Shown piece after piece: positions 44,091 through 54,600 of a DNA stretch of 64,000 nt (its first letter is position 1; each line of letters opens with the position of its first letter). The notes beneath the pieces are model-generated. The model was not told where the DNA came from and did no database searches. It saw only the letters and a program-made list of their open reading frames with translations. The stretch is from an uncultured Acetatifactor sp. (GTDB lineage Bacteria > Bacillota > Clostridia > Lachnospirales > Lachnospiraceae). The position numbers were made by a program, and so were the translations under genes. The stretch covers positions 45,414-109,413 of the forward strand of contig CAKRZO010000011.1 of NCBI GenBank assembly GCA_934433135.1, read 5' to 3'.

Positions 44091-44159
44091 AGTGAGTAAC
44101 AAGAAAATATTAAGAGACGAGAATAGTAAGAGATAATCTGGAAAGAGGAGGATTTGCAG

Positions 44160-45917
44160 ATGAAAAGGAAAAAGCTGCAAAAAGTTGTATCAGTGTTGTT
44201 GTGTCTGTTAATGTTGCTTACAGTGGCAGCCTGTGGTAAGACAGAGGACGGAAAGACGCAGGAAGGCACGAGTAAGGAAGTAAGCTCAGAAAAAACAGAC
44301 AGTGCGTCTGCAGAAAAGGAAAATCAGGAAGTGACGGAATTAAACGTTTACTTCCCGGACAGCAGTAACGGAGGATCTACAGAGAACGTACCCTGGTTCG
44401 ATAATTACATCGCAGAGAATCTCGGCATTGTGCTGAGAAGCAGACCCATGGCAGATGGTATCTTAAAATCCATGATAGCCAGTGGGGAAATTCCGGATAT
44501 CGTAACATTGCATCCGGATACCTATAAGGCAGCACTGGATGCCGGACTACTTCTGGATCTGGCACAGTACAAAGAGCAGTTACCCGCGATTTTTGAAAAT
44601 GAACTGTATGCTTCCATGGTAGAAGCGCAGACAGACGAAAATGGTGCTATGTATGGCTCGAGAATTGGGGTTGGACCAAACAGCGGCTTGGTTACTTGGG
44701 GTGCAATTCGCTGGGATGTTTATGCAAAGATTGGTTATCCGGAAATAAATACCATGGATGATCTGTTGGACGTGGCAAAACAGATGCAGGATGCCTGCCC
44801 TACCACACCGGAGGGGGAACCGAATTATGCTTTTATTATGTTCTCTGACTGGGATGGCGCAACACCGTTTTTGCTGGCTAATTACTACTACACGCGCCTT
44901 GGCTATGAAGAAGCCTATTGCCAGGTATGCACCATAAAGAACGATGGCAGTGAAGAACCGCAGGCTATGTTGGATGACGGAAGCGTTTATTACGATGCTT
45001 TAAAGTTCATGTTCAAAGCTAATCAGATGGGATTACTGGATCCGGACTCTCCGACTCTGACCTGGGAAGAAGCACAAGCCAGATATAATAACGGACAGGC
45101 ATTGATTGCCCCCTGGGACTGGTTCCGCAGCTATAATTCTTTAGGTAATAATTACGAAGAGGGTATTGGCTATACACCGTTTTTAGCGAATGCTTTTACT
45201 TATGCGGTTGACGCAGACGCTTATGTCGGTTCTTCTAACGGTTGGTGTTATGGAATCAGTGCTAATGCCGAGAATCTGGATGCTGCTTTAAAATATTTAA
45301 ACTGGCTTTATTCTTATGAAGGATTGATAGTGCAGCTTAATGGTCCGGAAGGGGTTTTGTGGAAGTATGATGAATCCGGCAGCCGCGTCCTGACAGAGGA
45401 TGGCGAGAAAGTGGCAAAAGATGGAACGGGTGGTACTTACGAAATGCCCGGGGGTGGAACCATGAGTGATCTTGCTGCTACAAACAGTTTTAACGGTGCT
45501 GCCGTGTCGAGCTGGGCAATTTATCCTGGAGATGGCAAATATATTAATATATTTAGGGCGTATAATTCATTAACAGAGGGAAAACTGTTTGAAGACTGGT
45601 ATCGTGTGTATGGAGAGATTGACATACAGGATTATCCGAAAGTATGGGATGGAAAGACCGGAAATAAGATTGTAAAGAGAAGTGCTGCATTTGCTTATAC
45701 ATCAGATTTATCTGAAGAGGCAAAGGAACTTCTGAGTGCAATCAAACCGGTAATGAATACGGCATCCTGGAAGATGATTTTTGCAAAGGATGAGGCAGAA
45801 TTTGACGCTTTATGGAAGCAGATGCAGAAAGACTGCAAGGAACTGGGAATTGACCAGGTGGTAGAGGAAGTAAAAGAAATCTGGAAAACATCTAAGGAAC
45901 TGGCCGGTATTCAGTAG
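44160..45917 (+). CDS. Extracellular sugar-binding lipoprotein (LplA-like)
   Basis: The 585-residue precursor has a signal peptide ending at V-A-A-C (Cys25) and an acidic Lys/Glu/Ser linker. The ligand-binding body resembles the binding protein at 14891 (shared A-S-W-K-M-I-F-A-K-D and F-D-A-L-W near the C-terminus). It captures oligosaccharides for the two permeases downstream. The ATG at 44160 follows GAGGAGG; a TTG two codons earlier is less likely. Expression is probably induced through the element at 43840. Confidence 0.9.
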   Translation: MKRKKLQKVVSVLLCLLMLLTVAACGKTEDGKTQEGTSKEVSSEKTDSASAEKENQEVTELNVYFPDSSNGGSTENVPWFDNYIAENLGIVLRSRPMADGILKSMIASGEIPDIVTLHPDTYKAALDAGLLLDLAQYKEQLPAIFENELYASMVEAQTDENGAMYGSRIGVGPNSGLVTWGAIRWDVYAKIGYPEINTMDDLLDVAKQMQDACPTTPEGEPNYAFIMFSDWDGATPFLLANYYYTRLGYEEAYCQVCTIKNDGSEEPQAMLDDGSVYYDALKFMFKANQMGLLDPDSPTLTWEEAQARYNNGQALIAPWDWFRSYNSLGNNYEEGIGYTPFLANAFTYAVDADAYVGSSNGWCYGISANAENLDAALKYLNWLYSYEGLIVQLNGPEGVLWKYDESGSRVLTEDGEKVAKDGTGGTYEMPGGGTMSDLAATNSFNGAAVSSWAIYPGDGKYINIFRAYNSLTEGKLFEDWYRVYGEIDIQDYPKVWDGKTGNKIVKRSAAFAYTSDLSEEAKELLSAIKPVMNTASWKMIFAKDEAEFDALWKQMQKDCKELGIDQVVEEVKEIWKTSKELAGIQ

Positions 45918-45954
45918 AAGAATCATTTTTCAATAAATGTATTATTTGTGGCGG

Positions 45955-45982
45955 AGGGATTTTGCCAAAGCAAAATCCCTCT
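45955..45982. terminator. Hairpin between binding protein and permease genes
   Basis: GAGGGATTTTG and CAAAATCCCTC form a perfect 11-bp stem with a six-base loop. There is no U-run; it lies 25 bp before the permease start. Such partial terminators or stabilising hairpins give excess binding protein over permease in ABC operons. Confidence 0.6.
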
Positions 45983-46006
45983 CAAAGATAAAGGAGAAAC
46001 TTCACT

Positions 46007-46942
46007 ATGTATCATCAAACAGGAAAAGAGCGGAAAAAGGGTCTGTCGCCGAGCACCAAACTGTTTCTGGCGATTTTGCCTTCCATAATCGTATGTTTCT
46101 TATATTCCTACCGAAGCTTCTGGGGGCTGGGTTATGCTTTTGTGGATTATAAGCTGGGACGAAATATGCTGGAGTGTGATTTTGTCGGACTGAAATGGTT
46201 CCAGAGTATGTTTGCCAATGCAGTCAAGCGCCGGGAGATGTTTCGCATTCTGCGGAATACGGTAGCGATGAGTACTATCGGACTGGTTACTTCCTTTGTC
46301 CCGATGTTTGTTGCCGTTTTATTAAATGAGATTCCGTCAAGGCGCTGCAAGAGAGTTACGCAGAGTCTGATCACGATTCCCAACTTTATCGGCTGGGTAA
46401 CCGTATATGCGACGTTTTATGCGTTGCTGGCGCCCGGAAGCGGAATTATCGCCGGTATCCTGCGAAATGCCGGACTGATCCAGGGGAATTTTGAATTAAT
46501 GACATCTGCAGACTACGGCTGGTTCTTTATGTGGATCCTGGGTATGTGGAAAAGTGTTGGCTGGAGCACGATCATTTATCTCTCCGCCATCAGTTCCATT
46601 GACCAGGAATTATACGAGGCGGCAGAGATAGACGGTGCGGGAAGATTTCAGAAAATGCGTTACATAACGGTTCCGCTGCTGATGCCGACCTTCATTACGC
46701 TGGTGATCTTAGGTGTGGGCAATTTCTTAAGTTCGGATTTTGATAAAATTTTTGTGTTCAGCAATGCCTTTAACCGATCCACGGTGGAAACCATTGATTT
46801 ATATGTCTATGACGTGGGCATGGTGAACGGCAATTATTCCTTCTCAACAGCCGTCGGATTGATGAAATCCATCGTCGGTCTGGGACTGATGTGGTTTGCC
46901 AATACACTGTCCAAAAAGATACGCGGTCAGTCGTTATTTTAA
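46007..46942 (+). CDS. Carbohydrate ABC transporter permease (LplB/UgpA type)
   Basis: This 311-residue permease has six TM segments and the EAA loop E-A-A-E-I-D-G-A-G-R-F-Q-K (about 204-217). The first ~20 residues are basic. It is paralogous to the permease at 12801 along its length (shared F-V-G-L-x-x-F, M-F-A-N, V-x-R-R-E-M/T-F-R). AAGGAG precedes the ATG. It pairs with the permease at 46996 and with the binding protein at 44160; no ATPase gene is nearby. Confidence 0.9.
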   Translation: MYHQTGKERKKGLSPSTKLFLAILPSIIVCFLYSYRSFWGLGYAFVDYKLGRNMLECDFVGLKWFQSMFANAVKRREMFRILRNTVAMSTIGLVTSFVPMFVAVLLNEIPSRRCKRVTQSLITIPNFIGWVTVYATFYALLAPGSGIIAGILRNAGLIQGNFELMTSADYGWFFMWILGMWKSVGWSTIIYLSAISSIDQELYEAAEIDGAGRFQKMRYITVPLLMPTFITLVILGVGNFLSSDFDKIFVFSNAFNRSTVETIDLYVYDVGMVNGNYSFSTAVGLMKSIVGLGLMWFANTLSKKIRGQSLF

Positions 46943-46995
46943 ACAATACTACGATTTTGCATAAGGGCAAAAGTTGTTATAAGGAGTTGAAGAAC

Positions 46996-47919
46996 ATGAA
47001 AGAAAGCAGAAAAGAAAAAAAGAAGCGCCCCCTTAAAATCGGAGATATCGGATTTCATATCGTTAATTATATATTTTTCGGTTTATTTGTCATTGTGGCG
47101 GTTTATCCGCTGTATTTTGTAATTATTAATGCCATCAGTGATCCGCAGCTGGTGAAGACCGGATCTATTTTGTTTTATCCCAGAAGGATTACCTTTCGGA
47201 TTTTCCGCGATGTATTTGCATTGAACGGACTGGGAAAAGCAGCATTGACCTCTGTCCTGCGTACCGTTCTGGCGACTTTGGCAACCGTCCTGTCCACGTC
47301 GGTGGTAGGATATGTCATGACCAAACAGGAACTGAAGCATAAGACTTTCTGGTATCGGTACTTTATCATTACCATGTATGTATCGGCAGGTATGATTCCG
47401 GGGTATCTGAACCTGTATTCCCTGGGATTCTTAAATAGTTTCTGGTTTATTTATGTGATTCCCTGCCTGTCTTCTCCCTATAATATGATTCTGGTAAAAA
47501 CGTATATAGAGAATCTGCCAAGTTCTCTGGAGGAGGCGGCTTATATTGACGGAGCCGGATATTTTAAACGATTCGTGTATATCATTATTCCTTTGTCCAA
47601 GCCGATTCTGGCAACCATTGCCATTTTCTCTGCAGTGGGAGCATGGAATACTTATATGGATACCCTGTTATATATGACGAAAGGCGGGTATCAGACCTTG
47701 CAGTCGGTACTGTATACGTATATTAATCAAAGCAGTGTACTGGCAAGCCTTATGCGGCAGGGAGGATCCAGCATGGCATCCAGTGTGGCAACTGCTCTGT
47801 CCCCTCGTTCCATTAAGTATGCGGTTACGACCATTACGATTTTGCCGATTTTGATTGTCTATCCATTTTTCCAGCGTTACTTTACCAAAGGTATTATGAT
47901 CGGAGCTGTGAAAGGCTAG
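46996..47919 (+). CDS. Carbohydrate ABC transporter permease (YtcP/UgpE type)
   Basis: The 307-residue permease has six TM helices, the EAA loop E-E-A-A-Y-I-D-G-A-G-Y-F-K-R and the tail P-F-F-Q-R-Y-F-T-K-G-I-M-I-G-A-V-K-G. The ATG at 46996 follows AAGGAG and is chosen over an upstream in-frame start inside the previous gene. Only five bases separate it from the sensor kinase gene, so transport and sensing genes are co-transcribed here, unlike in locus A. Confidence 0.9.
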   Translation: MKESRKEKKKRPLKIGDIGFHIVNYIFFGLFVIVAVYPLYFVIINAISDPQLVKTGSILFYPRRITFRIFRDVFALNGLGKAALTSVLRTVLATLATVLSTSVVGYVMTKQELKHKTFWYRYFIITMYVSAGMIPGYLNLYSLGFLNSFWFIYVIPCLSSPYNMILVKTYIENLPSSLEEAAYIDGAGYFKRFVYIIIPLSKPILATIAIFSAVGAWNTYMDTLLYMTKGGYQTLQSVLYTYINQSSVLASLMRQGGSSMASSVATALSPRSIKYAVTTITILPILIVYPFFQRYFTKGIMIGAVKG

Positions 47920-47924
47920 TTGTT

Positions 47925-49703
47925 ATGAAAAAAAGATTAATGCTCAATTATTATTCCAAATTGACCTGTTCCTGTTTTTTGCTGGTATTTGTCATAGTCG
48001 TTGTGGTTGCCGCATATATTCTCGGCACGATTAATAATGCCAGGATTGCTTCTTTAAACGAAGAGTATGATACCGTTTTGTCAGAAATGCAGCAGACGTA
48101 TACGGACATCTGGGATAATCATTATAAGGCATTTATCCCCGTTCTGGCGCAGGAAAATGAAAAAACGCTCCAGCAATTTTGCCAGGGCGGGGATACCGGA
48201 TATGAGAGGGCGGAGCTTTTTAATAAAGTTACCGATATGTTTTCCACCGTTTGTCAACAGGACAAGTGGATAGCGGGAGTATATTTCCGACGCACGGTGG
48301 ATAATGTCCGTTATCTGTATCTGAAAGATGAGGGCAGAATCAGGGAGGCTGCTTTTGATCTGAAAAACGAAAGCGCAGCGCAGCAACTGAGCCGTAATCT
48401 GATCGGAGCAAGTAAAATCACATATTTAATGGGAGTTCAGAAAAAGGAAACGGTAAAGTTTTTCGGAATTCAGTCCAAAGTGCAGTCGGTAGGAAAAAGG
48501 ACGCAAGCGTTAGGCTATCAGATTACGGTGCTTTACAAAACAAATTGTTTTGATACGGTGCTGGAAAAATATCATATAAGCCCGGAGGCACGCTTCCTGG
48601 TTACTACCAGACAGGGACTGATTTTGTATGACAGCAGGGAAGAGTATACACAAGGGCAGGACTCTTTTTATGAAGGAATAGGAGATATTTTAGCGCAGGG
48701 AGATACCTTTACAGAGGATGGGAAGGTCTATCTGAAAAAGGCGGAAGCTATCAAAAAAGGTGATTGTTTTGTTTTTTACACAATACCGGAAAAGACCGTA
48801 AAAGGATTTCGGCTGGAGGGAATGGCGGGGATTGTTCTATTGGTTGCGGTGATTATCCTTGCAGTGATGGGAACTGCCATGATGGCGATCAGTCGTCTGA
48901 TCGGTCGAAAATTCTATGAATTGGAAAACGGGATTCGTCAGATCGGGATGAGCGACCTGAAGTATCGGATCCCCGTAAAGGAACAGGAGGATGAATTCTC
49001 ACAGATTGCCATTCAGTTTAATAAGATGTGCGATAACCTGAACACGTTAATTGATAAGAATTATGTGTACCAGGTTCTGCAGCAGAAGGCGGAATACCAG
49101 GCATTAAAGACCAGCATAAATCCGCACTTTCTATACAATTCATTGGAATCTATGCGGGAACTTTTGACAGAAAACGAGCAGGATGAACTGGCGGATGCTG
49201 TTTTAATGTTGTCCCGCATTTTGGATTATCAGATTCATGGGGACAGCGCGGCAACTATTTGGATGGAGCTGGAGGCCTTACAGAATTATATTGACTTTTC
49301 TTCCGTACGCTACCGGCATAACTTTGATTATTCCATCGATTTTGAAGATGAAATTCTGGATTATAAAATACCCAAACAGATTTTTCAGCCTATTATGGAA
49401 AACTATTTTGAACATGCTTTCCGGGGAGACGGAACAGACTATATTTCGATTCTGGGATATGCAGATAAGGAAGATGATCGGATTCATATTTGCTTTTGTG
49501 ATAATGGAAAAGGATTCTGTAGAGAAGATATGGATCGCAGGCAAATGGTAACGGACAGCGATGAGGAGCATGTCGGACTGGATAATGTATATAAGAGACT
49601 GCAGATTTTGTTCGGAGAAAAGTGCAGGGTTGATATAAGATCAAATGCGCCGGATCCCGGAACGAGCGTTATTCTTGTGTTTGCAAAAGTGACTAATATA
49701 TAA
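47925..49703 (+). CDS. YesM-type sensor histidine kinase
   Basis: The 592-residue membrane kinase has TM helices at about 14-34 and 299-322, an extracytoplasmic sensor between them, a HAMP linker and the kinase core with N-P-H-F-L-Y-N-S-L-E-S (phospho-acceptor His), Q-P-I-M-E-N-Y-F-E-H-A-F and D-N-G-K-G-F. It is a close paralogue of the kinase at 23890 and shares its D-I-W-D-N-H/Y-Y-K sensor motif near residue 60. It would phosphorylate the regulator encoded at 49799. No ribosome binding site of good strength is visible; coupling to the preceding permease is likely. Confidence 0.9.
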   Translation: MKKRLMLNYYSKLTCSCFLLVFVIVVVVAAYILGTINNARIASLNEEYDTVLSEMQQTYTDIWDNHYKAFIPVLAQENEKTLQQFCQGGDTGYERAELFNKVTDMFSTVCQQDKWIAGVYFRRTVDNVRYLYLKDEGRIREAAFDLKNESAAQQLSRNLIGASKITYLMGVQKKETVKFFGIQSKVQSVGKRTQALGYQITVLYKTNCFDTVLEKYHISPEARFLVTTRQGLILYDSREEYTQGQDSFYEGIGDILAQGDTFTEDGKVYLKKAEAIKKGDCFVFYTIPEKTVKGFRLEGMAGIVLLVAVIILAVMGTAMMAISRLIGRKFYELENGIRQIGMSDLKYRIPVKEQEDEFSQIAIQFNKMCDNLNTLIDKNYVYQVLQQKAEYQALKTSINPHFLYNSLESMRELLTENEQDELADAVLMLSRILDYQIHGDSAATIWMELEALQNYIDFSSVRYRHNFDYSIDFEDEILDYKIPKQIFQPIMENYFEHAFRGDGTDYISILGYADKEDDRIHICFCDNGKGFCREDMDRRQMVTDSDEEHVGLDNVYKRLQILFGEKCRVDIRSNAPDPGTSVILVFAKVTNI

Positions 49704-49798
49704 TTTGCTGTTGATTTGAAAAATGTGTTAGAATATAAGCGAAGGGTATTTAGCGGTAACAAAACTGTATGTAGGCAGGAGTATAAGGTATAAGTGCT

Positions 49799-51310
49799 AT
49801 GGACGAAAAAGGTCTGAACGTATTTATTGTAGATGATGAGAGTAGTGTTGTGGAATGGCTGTTAAACAATATTGACTGGAATGTATACAATTGCAGAGTA
49901 GCAGGCTATGCATCGAGTGCAGCCGAGGCATATCGGTATGTTTGTGAGCATCCGGTAGATTTGATGCTTACGGATATTTCCATGCCGGAAATGTCCGGTC
50001 TGGAGCTGATGAATGCCATAAAAGAAAAGTTTCCGGAAATGCTTTTTATTGTGATCAGCGCTTTCGATAATTTTTCCTATGTACGGGAAGCGTTTCAATA
50101 TGGCATCATTAACTATTGCCTGAAGCCGATTGATGTTATGGATCTTCAGGAATGTTTAAAAACAGCAATGCAGACCGTTCGGGAAAGACGGATAAAGTAC
50201 TATAATAACGATATCAGAATTTTTCGCAATAGTTTTTTCCTGAATCTGCTGAACGGTGAAATCAGCGCCCAGCGGTTTGCGGAACAGAGTGCCTTAGCGG
50301 GAGTTGATTTTAACATTCCGGCTTGGCAGGTGGTTCTTATGGATATCAGCGGTCTGCAAGAGGCGGATTCTGTTGCTTTATTAAAGTATTACCGGGAGAA
50401 AGAAGACAGGGGATATTACTCTTTCCTGGATGCCAACATGAATCTGGTTTTTATTGTGTACGGAGAAGCCGTGTCGGGGGAAGGCTGGCGGATTCGGAAA
50501 TTGCTGAAAACAGACCGAGATCTGGCGTCGTATTGCATTTTTGTGTCTATCGGAGAGCCGCTTACCTCCCGGCATGCGATAGCTACAAGCTATCGAAAAT
50601 GCTCACATTTTTTAAACGCTGATTTTTTATTTCATAAAAATATTGTAGAGGCGGGAAAGTACTCTTACGAAAAGTATCTGGAGGTTATAAGGAGCAGTGA
50701 GCAGCAACTGCTGGTGAAGGCTTTAGAGGCTTACGATAAAGAGGGAACGGTGGAGCTCATTCAGAGGATGGTAAAAAAATGTCGGACAGAGGAAGAAAAG
50801 AAAGCAGAGATTATTTGTCTGGCGGTCTATTTGGTAAATCGGAAAAAGGGTGCCTTTCCGGAACGGAGCAGGCTGCGTTCCACCGACTGCCTGGATACGC
50901 AGGAAACATCGGAGAAGATGTTAAAGTGGATGGAAAATTTCTGCGCTAAATGGATCCGTTCCAACGAACAGGCAGATAGTTTTGTACATCCTTCCGTTAA
51001 GTATGTGTTGCAGGAGGTCAATAAACGATATGCGGACAGCACGCTTTCCATGAAGGAACTGGCGGAAAACCGCGGAATTTCTCCGGCTTATCTGGGAACC
51101 ATATTTAAGGAACAGACGGGAGAATTGTTTAACGATTACCTGCTTACAAACAGACTGGAAAAGGTATTGGAACTGCTTGGCAATACGAAATTAACCATCG
51201 GAGAGATTTCCGTCGCCACCGGCTTTACCAGCCAGAGCTATTTAAACAGAGTGTTCCGGAGAAAATTCGGAATGTCGCCAATGGAGTATCGGAGAAGGGA
51301 CAAGCAGTAA
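49799..51310 (+). CDS. YesN-type response regulator with AraC output domain
   Basis: The 503-residue regulator has a receiver domain with D12-D13, phospho-acceptor D59 (L-T-D-I-S-M-P) and Lys in C-L-K-P-I-D, a middle region of about 270 residues, and a C-terminal AraC DNA-binding domain with G-F-T-S-Q-S-Y-L-N-R-V-F. It probably controls the promoters at 39226 and 43840, and possibly the one at 30276. The gap of 95 bases after the kinase gene contains no clear promoter. A terminator at 51534 ends the operon. Confidence 0.9.
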   Translation: MDEKGLNVFIVDDESSVVEWLLNNIDWNVYNCRVAGYASSAAEAYRYVCEHPVDLMLTDISMPEMSGLELMNAIKEKFPEMLFIVISAFDNFSYVREAFQYGIINYCLKPIDVMDLQECLKTAMQTVRERRIKYYNNDIRIFRNSFFLNLLNGEISAQRFAEQSALAGVDFNIPAWQVVLMDISGLQEADSVALLKYYREKEDRGYYSFLDANMNLVFIVYGEAVSGEGWRIRKLLKTDRDLASYCIFVSIGEPLTSRHAIATSYRKCSHFLNADFLFHKNIVEAGKYSYEKYLEVIRSSEQQLLVKALEAYDKEGTVELIQRMVKKCRTEEEKKAEIICLAVYLVNRKKGAFPERSRLRSTDCLDTQETSEKMLKWMENFCAKWIRSNEQADSFVHPSVKYVLQEVNKRYADSTLSMKELAENRGISPAYLGTIFKEQTGELFNDYLLTNRLEKVLELLGNTKLTIGEISVATGFTSQSYLNRVFRRKFGMSPMEYRRRDKQ

Positions 51311-51330
51311 AAAGTAAACGCAAAAATAAC

Positions 51331-51522
51331 GTAACAGTTCAGACGCGCCATTCGCAAAATTTTCCGCATGCTTTGCAGCTATTTGTCGCATCTGTAGGAT
51401 GCGATGCTCATGTAACATGGCACTAAGTTCCAAGCATAAAATGCCCTTTGGGCATTTTTAGGCAGACAGATTTTTATGCAAGCATGAAGTCTGCCTACAA
51501 GAATGCTTGTCTGAACTGTTAC
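51331..51522. repeat. Interspersed palindromic repeat, copy 2 (complete, inverted)
   Basis: The 192-bp element starts with GTAACAGTTCAGAC and ends with GTCTGAACTGTTAC, perfect 14-base inverse complements. It matches the element at 3051-3233 in inverted orientation, including ATGCCCTTTGGGCAT and the ATGCTTGTCTG end. It lies between the regulator stop and the terminator, in a region (51311-51699) without genes. Confidence 0.75.
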
Positions 51523-51533
51523 AAAATAACATT

Positions 51534-51584
51534 AAGCCACAACCTCGCGATATGCTTACGTAAACATGAGGTTATGGCTTTTTG
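51534..51584. terminator. Intrinsic terminator at the end of locus B
   Basis: AAGCCACAACCTC and GAGGTTATGGCTT pair with one mismatch and the plus strand continues with TTTTTG. It can stop the long locus B transcript, and it faces the end of the opposing lacZ-type gene, whose stop is at 51700. Confidence 0.7.
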
Positions 51585-51699
51585 TTTGCTTCTTTATGTG
51601 AACTTAGCGAAGTTCACGTTCTATCGTTATAAACGTATGCAGTTACCGGGGCGTTGGGTGACGCATGTTTTATGGCATTCACCCGGCATGCCCATCCGC

Positions 51700-54600
51700 T
51701 TACAAATTCGCAGAAGGAACCAGCGTCAGGGAGAATTCCATATGCGTTTCCTTAAGCTGGTATTTTTCAGCCAGTTCGGGACCACAGCTTGCGGAGCCGA
51801 TTCCGTTCTGGCGGTAATCCAGACACAGTACGGTGTGTCCGCATTTTTCCAGCTCATAATTATGAGCTTTGGCAGCCAGTTCTTCCTGGGTATAAGCGGA
51901 AGCGTTAAAGGAAAATGCCTTTTGGCTTACCGCAGTCAGGCTTAAGTGTCTGTCGGACAGGGTGACATATTCCACATCGTAATGGCTTCCATTTTCCTGC
52001 GGACGGATATAGTCTTCATGCAGGTCGGCAACGGTGGTGTCAAACCGGCTGTGGAAGCTGGAGCGTCTCTTGTCAATATAACTTTCGTTGGGACCTAAGC
52101 CGTAATAGGTCACATGTTCCATCGTTTTCGGAAGGAACAGACGCAGACCGAACCGGGGCAGAACCGGGAATACCGGATCCTTATCCGCTGTAATGTGGGA
52201 TTCCATTCTTCCGTCGGCAGAAACGTTCCATACGGCTGTCAGGTTCAGAATTTTCTGAATGTAAACAGCAGAAATGGATACTGTGGTACGGATGGTAATG
52301 CTGCCGCTTTCTTCTTCCCACTGCGTTTCATAAGCACGGGTAACGGATTTGTGGAACTGCGCATTCATCCACTGCTGGGAAATATTGCGGTCATTGTCCG
52401 TAGGCGCACGCCAGATATTAAATTCCATAGGATGATCCAGCAGGCTCTGGTTTTCCAGAGTAAGAGTCTCCCATAAACCGGTGAGTTTATTGTAAACATA
52501 GCGGAGCCGGTCATTTCGAAGAATCAGGAACCGGTCTTCCTCCGTTACCTGAATCGGCTGCGTTGTCTGCAGGGTACCTTTGGCAAGCAAAGAAGCGGTC
52601 ACCTGATTTTCGCCGTTTTCCGTAGTAAGTGCCACTTCATCGAATCCCAGAACATGATCCTTTGGCAGAACAGGGGTCGCTTCTTTCAGTAAATAGGTGA
52701 GCTTTAAGAAGCACTTGCCGGCAGCGGGCAGTTCATAGGAGAATGTCACGCATCCTTCTCCATGGGCGGGAATAGAAGGCATATTTTCCTCTGCAATGAT
52801 TCCACGAGTCAGAATGCGGCCGTCACAGTTGATCTCATAAACCAGACGGGCATAGTCTTTTAAGTCCACGAAATCCATGTAGTTGTGCAGAACAGCAGTC
52901 TTTCCTTCCGCATCAAAGGAGACTACTCTGGCCGGACGGTGTACATTTTTAAATTCCAGAAGTCCTTTATGCGGCGTTCTGTCCGGATAAACCAGACCGT
53001 CCATGCAGAAATTACCGTCATGAGGATATTCTTTATGGTCGCCGCCGTAAGCATACATTTTTTTGCCGTGAATGTCTTTGCCCATATCAATGGCATGGTC
53101 GCACCACTCCCAGATAAATCCGCCGCAGGCACCGTCATACTGATGATAGATTCGGAAATAGTCTTCCAGGTCGCCGGGGCCGTTGCCCATGGCATGGGAA
53201 TATTCACACTGAATAAAGGGCTTATCCGGATTTTTTGCAAAATATTGATGAATATCTTCCGTGGAAGCATACATCCGGCTGTAAAGGTCAAGATTGGAAA
53301 AGTCATATTTTCGGTCATGTCCTGCGTATCGAGCCGATTCAAAGTGGGTCAGTCTGGTAGGGTCATAGGACTTGGTCCATTTTAAGGATTCTTCAAAAGT
53401 AATGCCGTAGCCACACTCATTTCCCATTGACCAGATGATGACGCAGGGTCTGTTTTTATCCCGGATAACGCAGCGCTGTGTGCGGTCAACGGTTGCGTTA
53501 ATAAAGTCCGGATTATCCGCAATGGGCTTTCCCCATTTGGCGCTGACTTCTTCCCATGGTGTATTGGGTGCGTAATAAATGGTACAGGGTCCGTGGCTTT
53601 CATTGTCCGCTTCGTCAATCACAACAAAACCGTATTCATCGCAAAGTTGGTAAAACTGCGGGCGGTTAGGATAATGGCTGGTACGGATACCGTTGATATT
53701 ATGCTGCTTCATCAGGCTCAAATCCCTGTGGATCTGTTCCAGAGAGATGGTAAAGCCGGTAACCGGGTCGCTGTCATGACGGTTGGTGCCGTGAATCTTC
53801 AGGGCAACGCCGTTTAAGTAGACAACGGCATTTTCAATTTTGATTTCCCGGATACCTACCCGGTCTGTAATGACTTCGTTTTCCGTCTCCAGGGTCAGAG
53901 TATAAAGGGCAGGGGCTTCCGGATTCCACAGAATCGGGTGAACTACAGGCAGGCTGATCTGCGTCGTTACCGAACCAGCGCCGAACTTTGCATCTGATGT
54001 CCCGGTTGTATCATCTGTCATGCCATTTGTCGGCATGCCGGATACATCCATTGATTCTTTGTCCAAAGTTTGACTGGCAACCACATTTCCTTCCGGGTCG
54101 GTTAAAACAGCCTTTATCGTAACCGGCTTATGGAAAAAGGCAATCCGGATATCCACGCAGGCTTTGTCTTCCTTCCAATCAACAGGAGTCGTGGTAAAAT
54201 AATCAAAAATACCTTCGGTCGGGCGCTTTAACAGATACACATCCCGGAAAATACCGCTCATACGGAACTTATCCTGATCTTCCATGTAGCTGCCGTCACA
54301 CCATTTTAATACCAGAACCGCCAGGGTATTGTCGCCCTCTTTCACAAGATCCGTGATGCAAAACTCGCTGGTGGAATGGGAGACCTGGCTGTAGCCTACG
54401 TACTGACCGTTCAACCAGACAAAAAAACAGGAATCGACTCCTTCAAAATTCAGGTAGCATTCCGGAGCAAGGGCATCCTTTTCATAGGAAAAATGATGTA
54501 CATAAGCTCCGCAGGGATTCTCCTGAGGTACAAACGGCGGATCCATGGGAAACGGATAACGGACGTTCGTATACTGATGGTGGTCATAACCGTGATTCTG

